The notes beneath the pieces are model-generated. The model was not told where the DNA came from, ran no database searches, and saw only the letters and a program-made list of their open reading frames with translations. A stretch of DNA of 64,000 nucleotides from Janthinobacterium sp. Marseille. GTDB lineage: Bacteria; Pseudomonadota; Gammaproteobacteria; Burkholderiales; Burkholderiaceae_D. Positions within the stretch are counted from its first letter, which is position 1, and each line of letters starts with the position of its first letter. Below, piece after piece: positions 30,336-37,581 of the stretch. The DNA lies in NCBI RefSeq assembly GCF_000013625.1, contig NC_009659.1:3658001-3722000 (forward strand). Direction: 5' to 3'. A program made the translations under genes and the position numbers.

Positions 30336-31586
30336 TTATGGCTTGAGCAAACCTGATACCCAACTCGACAACTTGCCTGCATGCTTTTCCGCATGTGGGT
30401 TCAGCAATTTTTCAGCCAGATCCTGAATCTCTCGCACGTATGCATCGTGCTTATTCACTTCATGTAATAACTTTCCCTGATTGGCACTACTCATCAAGCG
30501 CAATGTACATTCCGGCAGTACTGCTGCCAACGGCAATCCGAAGCGTTCGGCAATCTGCGGCGCACTCATTCCATAACGAATGTCATAGCGATTGACGACC
30601 AGTTGCCGACGGCTGGCATCACCACCGCGTTTATTGAAGTCTTTCAGCATGGAAGAAAGCGACACCAGAGAGCCTGCGCTTTGATCAGTCACGAACAAGA
30701 CCTGGTCGGACGCATTAGCCATGCATTCAACCAATTCCATATCAGCGAGCCCGCCGAGATCGAGAACCAGCACATCAAAATAAAGACGTAACTGGGTAAG
30801 CAGTGACAACACATCGTCATGCGAAATGCCGCTCATCTCCTTGAGCATGCGCGGCAGGGAAATCACTTTGATGCCGTTATGGCTGTTGGTCAGCGCAGTC
30901 TGGATCAGGGTCCTGTCCAGGCGATGACGATTGCGCAGGGTATCGATAAAACTATAGGTCCCGGCAACGTTCAGGTAAAGCTGGCCGTCCCCGGCAGGTA
31001 AACCGAGATCAAGCAATCCAATCTGGTAATCCTTATGTTGTGCCGATTTGCGTAACTGAAGAACATCTGCCAAATGCACCGACAGGGTCGTACTGCCTAC
31101 GCCCGCCCTTGCGCCAAGCAAAGTAATCAGCGTTCCCTGGATTGCCACTGCCGGAGTGGAAACCGCCGACACCAGTTTGTAGATAACGTCATGCGCCTCT
31201 TCTACCGGTGCTGTCATATCAATAAAATGATGCACACCGGCGCGTAATGCCGCGACCGCGCCTTCCGGATAATCCATCGTACCGACAGCAACTACCGGAA
31301 CTTGCGGCAATTTGCTCTTCATCATCTGCGCCAGCGCAATCATGTCGGCGGTACAGTTGGCGGCACTATCACCGCAGTTTCCTGAAAAATCCAGCAAGAC
31401 CAGACGCGGCTTGCATTCGGCTACACGCGCCGTCAGCAAGGCAATAGGTGCGAGCTCCTGCTGCACCACGTGCCACTCTTTTAACGCATGCGCCAGCCAG
31501 CGCAAATGCACGCCATTAGACGAGCAAAAGACAAAGCGATTGCTGTCATTCTGCGTAGTTTCACGCTGCAGCCCTTGTTGTTCCAT
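30336..31586 (-). CDS. tadZ: Pilus-localisation protein TadZ/CpaE
   Basis: 416 residues from ATG 31586, which has GGAAAAG 6 nt upstream; a GTG at 31613, 3 nt after the secretin stop, would add nine residues. The N-terminal ~135 residues are receiver-like. The C-terminal MinD/ParA-type ATPase begins at LLGARAGVGSTTLSVHLADVL. The P-loop GARAGVGSTT lacks the usual Lys-Gly start (KGGxGKT) and has Ser instead of the Walker Lys, so ATP hydrolysis is doubtful. Atypical P-loops are known in TadZ proteins. TadZ marks the pole where the pilus machine assembles. Confidence 0.88.
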   Translation of the reverse strand: MEQQGLQRETTQNDSNRFVFCSSNGVHLRWLAHALKEWHVVQQELAPIALLTARVAECKPRLVLLDFSGNCGDSAANCTADMIALAQMMKSKLPQVPVVAVGTMDYPEGAVAALRAGVHHFIDMTAPVEEAHDVIYKLVSAVSTPAVAIQGTLITLLGARAGVGSTTLSVHLADVLQLRKSAQHKDYQIGLLDLGLPAGDGQLYLNVAGTYSFIDTLRNRHRLDRTLIQTALTNSHNGIKVISLPRMLKEMSGISHDDVLSLLTQLRLYFDVLVLDLGGLADMELVECMANASDQVLFVTDQSAGSLVSLSSMLKDFNKRGGDASRRQLVVNRYDIRYGMSAPQIAERFGLPLAAVLPECTLRLMSSANQGKLLHEVNKHDAYVREIQDLAEKLLNPHAEKHAGKLSSWVSGLLKP

Positions 31587-31616
31587 GAGCTTTTCCAAAG
31601 ATTGCTTCTCCACTGT

Positions 31617-32906
31617 TTACTTTGAAAATCCTGGTAAATCGTCGCGTCCGGCGGCGCCCATCACATAACTGCTCCAGGCATTAGCCGGGGTATCACGTCT
31701 TTCCTTGTCATCACCGGGTAATGGCAATTGCGCACCTTTGGCAATTGGCTTGACCAGATGCGGCGTCGCAATGATCACCAACTCCTTTTCATCCTGGCTG
31801 TATTGCATGCTGCGGAAGAATGGTCCGAGGATAGGCAAATCGCCCAGGAATGGGACTTTGTTCACATTGGATTTGGTGGTGCGGGAAACCAGGCCACCGA
31901 TGACGAAACTTTCACCATCGCCAAGCTCAAGCGTGGTTTCCGTGCGGCGCGTGGATATCGCCGGGATCATCATGTTGTTTGTGACGATCGCATTGGCATA
32001 ATCAAGGTCACTTGCTTCAGGCGCCACCTTCAGCGCGATGCGATTCGCCGACAAGACAGTTGGCGTAACCGTCAAACCGATACCAAAGGCTTTATAGATA
32101 ATGGTGGTCGTACCCAGGCCACCAGACTGTGGCACCGGTAACTCGCCACCCGCCAGGAAGCTGGCACTTTGCCCCGACAAGGCAATCAGCGAAGGACGCG
32201 CCAGTACACGTGCCAGGCCATTTTGTTCTATCAGTTTGACCCTGGCATTGACACTGGTACTACCCAGCAGGTTGAATGCCTGCGAGACCGGCGTTTGCAC
32301 CGTTGAAGACAAAATGGTGGAAAAATTATTCAAGCCAAAACTGAAAGTCGCTCCGCGGTTTTGATTGAAAATAAAATCAAAACCGGCTTCTTTCAGGACA
32401 TTTCGGCTAAATTCAACAATCTGCACATCGATCTGCACCATGCCACTGGTGGCGACGGTCGAAGTGTCCAGAAATTTTTCTTTTCCTACCGCTTGTGTCC
32501 CGGCCGCCACAGTATTTGCGTGTGATAACAATGAAGGCGATTGCCCACGCAAGCTGGCGCTATCGGAATTAATTTGCAGCTCGGCGCCTTCTTCCGGCAG
32601 CAGGCCTTGTAATGCACTCTGGACCGAAACTTGCCAGACTTTGGTCGGCCCATTACGTTGCCAGGCGGTGACACTAGTACTACCCGGCTTTTTACCCACC
32701 AGCATAATGCTGCCCGGACGTTTGTTGGAACCTTTGATAATCAAGATATCGGCCACTTCCGGGTCGGCCACTGCGATCCGCTCCAGATCGGCCGGCGTCT
32801 TCAGTTGTAATTGTTCGCGCACCCTCACCGTCAGATTCATTTCTTCCGCTAATGCAGGAAATGAAGTCAATCCGGCCACCAGCACCAAGACCTTAAATAT
32901 TTTCAT
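31617..32906 (-). CDS. rcpA: Tad secretin RcpA (CpaC)
   Basis: A 429-residue outer-membrane secretin through which the pilus exits. It has a Sec signal peptide (ends FPALA about residue 20), an N-terminal domain (LQLKTPADLERIAVADPEVADI and GSTSVTAWQRNG), a central domain (VQIDVQIVEFSRNVLKEAGFDF) and the secretin core (VLARPSLIALSGQSASFLAGGELPVP, then VPFLGDLPILGPFFRSM near the C-terminus). It follows rcpC after 42 bp. Confidence 0.93.
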   Translation of the reverse strand: MKIFKVLVLVAGLTSFPALAEEMNLTVRVREQLQLKTPADLERIAVADPEVADILIIKGSNKRPGSIMLVGKKPGSTSVTAWQRNGPTKVWQVSVQSALQGLLPEEGAELQINSDSASLRGQSPSLLSHANTVAAGTQAVGKEKFLDTSTVATSGMVQIDVQIVEFSRNVLKEAGFDFIFNQNRGATFSFGLNNFSTILSSTVQTPVSQAFNLLGSTSVNARVKLIEQNGLARVLARPSLIALSGQSASFLAGGELPVPQSGGLGTTTIIYKAFGIGLTVTPTVLSANRIALKVAPEASDLDYANAIVTNNMMIPAISTRRTETTLELGDGESFVIGGLVSRTTKSNVNKVPFLGDLPILGPFFRSMQYSQDEKELVIIATPHLVKPIAKGAQLPLPGDDKERRDTPANAWSSYVMGAAGRDDLPGFSK

Positions 32907-32948
32907 TTGTCAGCCGTCCGCTCAGATTATCGATAGTTGGTTGAAGGT

Positions 32949-33902
32949 TTAGAAACTGACGTTTTCCCGCTGCGTTCCTTTAATGACCTCTAATGTGTTC
33001 GACGATCTGCTTTGTGTCTTGGCTGCGGAGCTGCTTACCGCAGTGTACGGGCGGGTGGCGCTACCGCTCCCGGCCCAGCTTGAAAGATCAACCCCTGCAT
33101 AGGCTTGGTTATCACCCGTCTTCAGCTCTTCCTTATCCGACGGCGATAATCCACTGCGCTCGCGCAAGACATTTTTTGGTTCAGGAAAGAGACTCATATC
33201 CGCGACCCCGGTGTCATCGGGATGACGCAGTACCAGCGTCAGTCTGCCGTTTTGTGATGCCAGCAAGAGTTGATTGACTTGATCTATAGGTGTTGCAAGC
33301 ACTGCTGTTCTTGCTTGCGACTGTTGTGCGGTCTGGTTATTGGCCAGTGCATTCGGACTGGCCTGTGCTTCACCCATGGTTGCCCCGCCGTATGTCAAGA
33401 CACGTCGACGTGATGCCAGCAAGCGGGATTGCCCGATATCGACGTCATTGCCTTTTTTGAGGGTGAAGAACACATCGACATAATCGCCGGCGGCAATCCG
33501 ATTGCCGACACCGACCACCTCATCAACCGATATCGCGACGGCGCGCTCACCTTCCGCCAGCTTCAAAGCCAGCCCTTTCACCAATTGCTCTTCCGTGACC
33601 AGGGTATCCGCCGCTATTTCTACTGCAGGAATCTTGCCAATCACATCCCCTGCATTCGCGTATGTGCCATTGGCGGTCATCGGCAAGGTGACCAGCTTGA
33701 CGCTGTCGGCCGTGATTTGTTTGCCTTTTTCCAGCTTCTTCGCAGCGGCTACAACTGCGTACTCGGCTGTCTTGGGCATGTTCGCTGTCTTTACTTCTAC
33801 GGGAGGCGGCGGCGGCCTATGTCCCATCCACCATGCAAGCGCGGCCAAAGTCACTGCCAGCAAGACAAGAATTACAGCGATGATCTTCGTGAGCTTATTC
33901 AT
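32949..33902 (-). CDS. rcpC: Tad pilus protein RcpC/CpaB with SAF domain
   Basis: 317 residues with one N-terminal membrane helix (about 6-28), then an SAF domain (KKLEKGKQITADSVKLVTLPM and the VEIAADTLVTEEQLVKG stretch) and a RcpC-type domain (AVGNRIAAGDYVDVFFTL-like segment, LLASRRRVLTYGGATMGEA). In studied systems it is a periplasmic protein associated with the secretin. The C-terminal ~60 residues are Ser- and Thr-rich and look disordered. Confidence 0.9.
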   Translation of the reverse strand: MNKLTKIIAVILVLLAVTLAALAWWMGHRPPPPPVEVKTANMPKTAEYAVVAAAKKLEKGKQITADSVKLVTLPMTANGTYANAGDVIGKIPAVEIAADTLVTEEQLVKGLALKLAEGERAVAISVDEVVGVGNRIAAGDYVDVFFTLKKGNDVDIGQSRLLASRRRVLTYGGATMGEAQASPNALANNQTAQQSQARTAVLATPIDQVNQLLLASQNGRLTLVLRHPDDTGVADMSLFPEPKNVLRERSGLSPSDKEELKTGDNQAYAGVDLSSWAGSGSATRPYTAVSSSAAKTQSRSSNTLEVIKGTQRENVSF

Positions 33903-33929
33903 GAGCGCTTGTTTCTTTATGGTGGTTTA

Positions 33930-34388
33930 TTAATCGATCTGGATAATTGCTTTACTTTCCAATTTGCTTGGCACCGCTACACGCATCAATGGGCCAAACA
34001 ACAGTGGCACTAAAGGATTTAGTGAATAACCCGCATATGTGACGGTCACGGTATAGCAACGGACACCTGTATTATTGTTGGCAGAGCTACTGTAAGGACA
34101 GGTCGAGATTCCTTTAGTCACGGTTAAGCGAGGTGCCAGCCAGTGCGCTGCGCTACCGGTTCCAATTGCTGCATTCTCGGCGTTCTGTCCCCTAACCTCA
34201 TCTGTGCCAAAACGCAATGCGGCACGTGCTCCCTCTGCAGCGGCGAGCGTAATTGACTGCTGCGCCAAAAAAATCATTCCATAGGTAATGATTGCGTAAA
34301 AAATCAGAAAGAATAATGGGAAGACGAGAGCGAATTCGATCGCTGCCGCACCATTCTCATTTTTAGAAAAAGGCATTTTTTTGTTCAT
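33930..34388 (-). CDS. tadE: TadE-like minor pseudopilin
   Basis: 152 residues from ATG 34388, preceded by a strong GGAGG; a longer frame inside tadV is not real. The N-terminal segment NENGAAAIEFALVFPLFFLIFYAIITYG is the TadE motif: a short basic leader, an E in the hydrophobic stretch and a processing site of the prepilin-peptidase type. The C-terminal part, with two cysteines, faces the periplasm. The ATG overlaps the tadV stop (ATGA). Confidence 0.87.
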   Translation of the reverse strand: MNKKMPFSKNENGAAAIEFALVFPLFFLIFYAIITYGMIFLAQQSITLAAAEGARAALRFGTDEVRGQNAENAAIGTGSAAHWLAPRLTVTKGISTCPYSSSANNNTGVRCYTVTVTYAGYSLNPLVPLLFGPLMRVAVPSKLESKAIIQID

Positions 34389-34903
34389 TGCCCCCTCCAC
34401 ATCATCAGCAGATAAAAAATCACTCCAATTGCCAGATATGCTGCATACGGAATGCCTTTGCGTCCCTGGCGAGCGTTCAACACGCGCTGATACATACTGC
34501 TGCCACCGACTTGCTGCATCAAACGATGCAGCCCAGACGGCATCATCGCCAACCACATCTGCGCGCTATAAAACATAAGTGCATGCAAGCCTGCGACAAG
34601 ACTTCCTATAAAGCACGCCACAAACAAAGCCTTCAATCCCAATAGCGCACCTACGATTGCTAAAAACTTGACGTCTCCTGCGCCCATTACGCGCAATGCA
34701 TACAAGGGAACAAACACTATCAATGCTATGACAACAGCCAGCAGCGATTGAGTTACACCTAACCCCGCGTATCCACTACCTGTTGCTATCATGTAGCCGG
34801 TGTGTACCAGCAGCGCCAGTAAAAGCAGACTGTTGGGTACACGCCGGAACAGGACGTCATAAGCGATGATGGCAATGCACAGAAGAATCAGGAAAGCGAT
34901 CAT
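34385..34903 (-). CDS. tadV: Prepilin peptidase TadV (CpaA)
   Basis: A 172-residue inner-membrane aspartic peptidase that cleaves the Flp prepilin. It has several hydrophobic segments. The second catalytic Asp lies in the family motif GAGDVKFLAIVGALLG; the first is in IAYDVLFRRVPN, near the N-terminus. I chose ATG 34903 (MIAFLILLCIAIIAYD) over a TTG two codons upstream. It starts 22 bp after flp. Confidence 0.9.
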   Translation of the reverse strand: MIAFLILLCIAIIAYDVLFRRVPNSLLLLALLVHTGYMIATGSGYAGLGVTQSLLAVVIALIVFVPLYALRVMGAGDVKFLAIVGALLGLKALFVACFIGSLVAGLHALMFYSAQMWLAMMPSGLHRLMQQVGGSSMYQRVLNARQGRKGIPYAAYLAIGVIFYLLMMWRGQ

Positions 34904-34925
34904 CGGCAACGACTACGCCAAAGCT

Positions 34926-35105
34926 TTAAGAACCTACAGCGGTAGCAAGTGCGTTGGATATATTGGTAAAAAGTGTCTGTAGATTGCCACCTATCAATCC
35001 CACTGAAACCGCAATAACCACCGATATAAGTCCCACAATCAGCCCATACTCAATCGCGGTTGCACCTTCTTCGTCTTTCATAAAACGGATAATTTGGTTT
35101 TTCAT
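34926..35105 (-). CDS. flp: Flp-type major pilin
   Basis: A 59-residue prepilin, the first gene of the Tad operon. It reads MKNQIIRFMKDEEGATAIEY, then a hydrophobic helix (GLIVGLISVVIAVSVGLIGG) and a short polar tail. The peptidase site is Gly14-Ala15, followed by the Flp motif with Glu19-Tyr20. AGGAG lies 7 nt before the ATG. Only one Flp gene is present. The ~208 bp upstream should hold the operon promoter, but I could not assign convincing sigma-70 or sigma-54 elements. Confidence 0.95.
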   Translation of the reverse strand: MKNQIIRFMKDEEGATAIEYGLIVGLISVVIAVSVGLIGGNLQTLFTNISNALATAVGS

Positions 35106-35272
35106 TTCTCACTCCTGTTTCACATCAAGGTAGATTTCATTTCGTTTTAAACGACGCGCTCACCAGAGCCATCGTTCGGCTTTGCCGCAATGTCTTTTGT
35201 TCGTTTTCGATGTCAGACTCCTTTCTCCAACACAGCCCTTGCTGTCAATAAGAAACGCTTTGCTCCCCATAT

Positions 35273-35298
35273 GGCCATCTTTTCCTGACACGATGGCC
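35273..35298 (-). other. Hairpin after the ShlB-like gene
   Basis: GGCCATC (35273-35279) pairs with GATGGCC (35292-35298) just beyond the stop codon of the upstream transporter gene. No T-tract follows, so it may be a weak terminator or an mRNA 3'-end stabiliser separating that gene from the Tad operon. Confidence 0.4.
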
Positions 35299-35313
35299 TT
35301 GTCTTATCCTGTC

Positions 35314-37005
35314 CTAATCCAGTTGGTACGAATATCCGAGGTTTAATCTCGGCGCACGCTTGCTGGCATTGATCGGTATCTCGCCTACCGGTTGCGCGAT
35401 CGATAAATCGAGCGAGTAATGGCGCAAATCCGTAAAGCGCACGCCGGTACCCACCGAGGCAATCTCGCTATGAGCAAGGCGGCCTGCGTTCACATAGACC
35501 TTGGCGGCATCTGCCATCACATACGGCTGGATCCGTTTCACATAGCTGCCGTCATATGGAAATGCCCGATTGAATTCCAGTGACGCACCCCAGCCTTTGT
35601 CGCCGGCAATTTCGCCGACCGGATAAGCGAGGCCGTATAGCTTGGCGCCGAAGCTGACTTGTTCGGACAATGGCAGGATATTGCTGCTGTACTGCCCCAT
35701 GCCGCTGACCGTAATGCCGTAACCGTTGGCGAATTGATTGCTGCGGGTGAAGCTGCCCTTGATGCGCAGGAAATCGAGATCGATATTGCCGTTGACCTGG
35801 CGCGCACCCATGCTGTCGAAGCCCTGGTAAACACCCAGCGACCATTGCGTGCTGCTGCGATCAGATACTTCGGTTGAGGTAAGTTCCAGGCTCAGTGCCC
35901 GGATGTCGGAACTGAATTCGATACTCGGTGCCGGCGCAGGAACGTCCAGCGTATACCGTGAAGAGTTCTTGACTGCATAGATACCACCGGACAGCGTCAG
36001 GCTGCGCGTTGGCTTCAGTATCAGCGGATAACTGAGGTTGGCGCTGACACGTTGTGTCTTGGTTTGATAACGTGATTGCAGCTGTTGCGCAGTGAGTGCC
36101 TGGTTTTCCGGTTCACCCTTGTAGTCGGACAGGGTTACTTGCAACAGCATTCCCTGCCAACGTATCGGCTGGATGTAATTCAAACCAACATATTCTTCAC
36201 GCGAAGGGCCACGTGGTGCGATGGTGCTCAGGGTCACTTGCTCGCCTAGCGGGGTCAAACCGTTTTCGGTCACGCTGAAGATGCCGCGTAAGGACGAGGT
36301 CGCGGTATCCACTGCGAATGAAGTCGTGACTGGTTTACGACTGACTTCAAGCGTCATTTCCGAAGCTCCATCGGTATTTTCCGGTGGGCGCACGGTTGCC
36401 TTGATACGCATGCCCGGCTGCAGGCTTAGGACACTGGTGATGCGGTCAAAGGTGTCACGGCTAAGAGGGCGATCCGCCTTGAGCTGCTCAGCGATATTCC
36501 TGAGGCGCTCTTCCGAAGCACCGGGATTGCCTTCTATCTTGACGGTACTGACATAACCTTCGACAACATTGATTTCAACAATATTGTCTTTAAAGCTTTG
36601 CGCCGGCACGAAGGCGAATGAAAGCGGATAACCTTTGGCCTGGTAAATCTGGGTGACCTTGTTTGCGGCTTGCAGTAATTCTGCAACCGTCACTTCGCGA
36701 TTCGTCAGCGGGGAAAATTCGGCGGCGACCAGTTCAAAAGGAATGCTTTCTACGCCGGCGATTTTGAAGCGGGAAGGGACAATGCGACTTGCCAGCAAAC
36801 GTTGCATCGCCGGATCCAGCGCTTGCGGCTGGATATCAACGGTGACGGTTGGCGCCGGGCTTGGTTCGAGCTTGGGCAGGTTATCGAGAGGATTACCCTG
36901 GCCAGCACTGCGCGCATCTGCTGCACTGGCATGCGGCATCAAGGCCAATTGACCCAGCGCACTTGTCAGGCAGACCGCGACCAATCTCTCGATGAATCTT
37001 TGCAT
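35314..37005 (-). CDS. ShlB/FhaC/HecB-type outer-membrane transporter (TpsB), orphan
   Basis: 563 residues with a Sec signal peptide (cut near ASA, residue 28). A POTRA_2 domain lies at about 78-155 (SRFKIAGVESIPFELVAAEFSPL and GYPLSFAFVPAQSFKDNIVEINVVEGYV), then a second POTRA-like segment. The 16-strand barrel (PF03865-type) ends SKRAPRLNLGYSYQLD. TpsB proteins secrete a TpsA partner with an N-terminal TPS domain. No such TpsA is adjacent; the gene stands between flp and the repeat lipoprotein. Its substrate is therefore unknown. Confidence 0.88.
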   Translation of the reverse strand: MQRFIERLVAVCLTSALGQLALMPHASAADARSAGQGNPLDNLPKLEPSPAPTVTVDIQPQALDPAMQRLLASRIVPSRFKIAGVESIPFELVAAEFSPLTNREVTVAELLQAANKVTQIYQAKGYPLSFAFVPAQSFKDNIVEINVVEGYVSTVKIEGNPGASEERLRNIAEQLKADRPLSRDTFDRITSVLSLQPGMRIKATVRPPENTDGASEMTLEVSRKPVTTSFAVDTATSSLRGIFSVTENGLTPLGEQVTLSTIAPRGPSREEYVGLNYIQPIRWQGMLLQVTLSDYKGEPENQALTAQQLQSRYQTKTQRVSANLSYPLILKPTRSLTLSGGIYAVKNSSRYTLDVPAPAPSIEFSSDIRALSLELTSTEVSDRSSTQWSLGVYQGFDSMGARQVNGNIDLDFLRIKGSFTRSNQFANGYGITVSGMGQYSSNILPLSEQVSFGAKLYGLAYPVGEIAGDKGWGASLEFNRAFPYDGSYVKRIQPYVMADAAKVYVNAGRLAHSEIASVGTGVRFTDLRHYSLDLSIAQPVGEIPINASKRAPRLNLGYSYQLD

Positions 37006-37581
37006 ACAGTCCCTTTGTCAGCATGCGGTGATACATGCGTCCTTCCAGTACTACACATCCCGATATCACTACGTCTTAACCAAAGGCCTTGATTCAGCTT
37101 AGTTGCCAAATGACAAGAGTCAAATTCAATGTTTACAACTGTTTATTCTTGTAAGCGCTTACTGACGGCCTGACACTTTGAGCAAGCACTACACACGCAA
37201 ATACGCTTACAAAATTTGCAATTGTTAACAAATTGAAGTTGCTTTAAAGAATGAGCGTGTCCGGCTACTCTGAACATCCCATAAATGCGGTATTTTTGGA
37301 AAAAAGCGACAAAAAATATTTCTACGAATCAATACTTTAAGGAAAACTTCTCATAACTTGCACAAACATTATTCACGCTCGTCAACACCGCATGGGCAGC
37401 TTAGCCGTGTAAGCATAAGAATCCTCCACGTTAAGTATTCAGCTACTTCAGCATTCTCCGTAGTTCTGTTTCTGACGACAGACTTCTGTCACCCCAAGTA
37501 CCGCCTTTGCTCTTACCTACCCCATTCGTGCAAAATCCTGATCACAAGGATCAGGATTTGCAGAGGTGAGAACGAGGAGTC
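37006..37581. other. Long intergenic region upstream of the ShlB-like gene
   Basis: About 575 bp with no credible gene. It is AT-rich and holds a perfect 12-bp palindrome GTAAGCGCTTAC (37151-37162), a related half-site CGCTTAC (37204-37210), an AATTTG/CAAATT inverted repeat (37213-37234) and, at the far end, the hairpin that follows the repeat-lipoprotein gene. The palindrome lies ~150 bp upstream of the ShlB-like start and is a plausible operator. Confidence 0.6.
37533..37559 (-). terminator. Hairpin terminator of the repeat-lipoprotein gene
   Basis: AAATCCTGATC (37533-37543) pairs with GATCAGGATTT (37549-37559), an 11-bp perfect stem with a 5-nt loop, 22 bp after the stop codon. On the minus strand it is followed by only a short T run, so it may be a weak terminator. 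Confidence 0.6.

Noticed and set aside
34910..35313. Possible sigma-54 promoter for the flp-tad operon
   Set aside because: No GG-N10-GC element with acceptable flanks was found upstream of flp; the closest candidate has 11-bp spacing.
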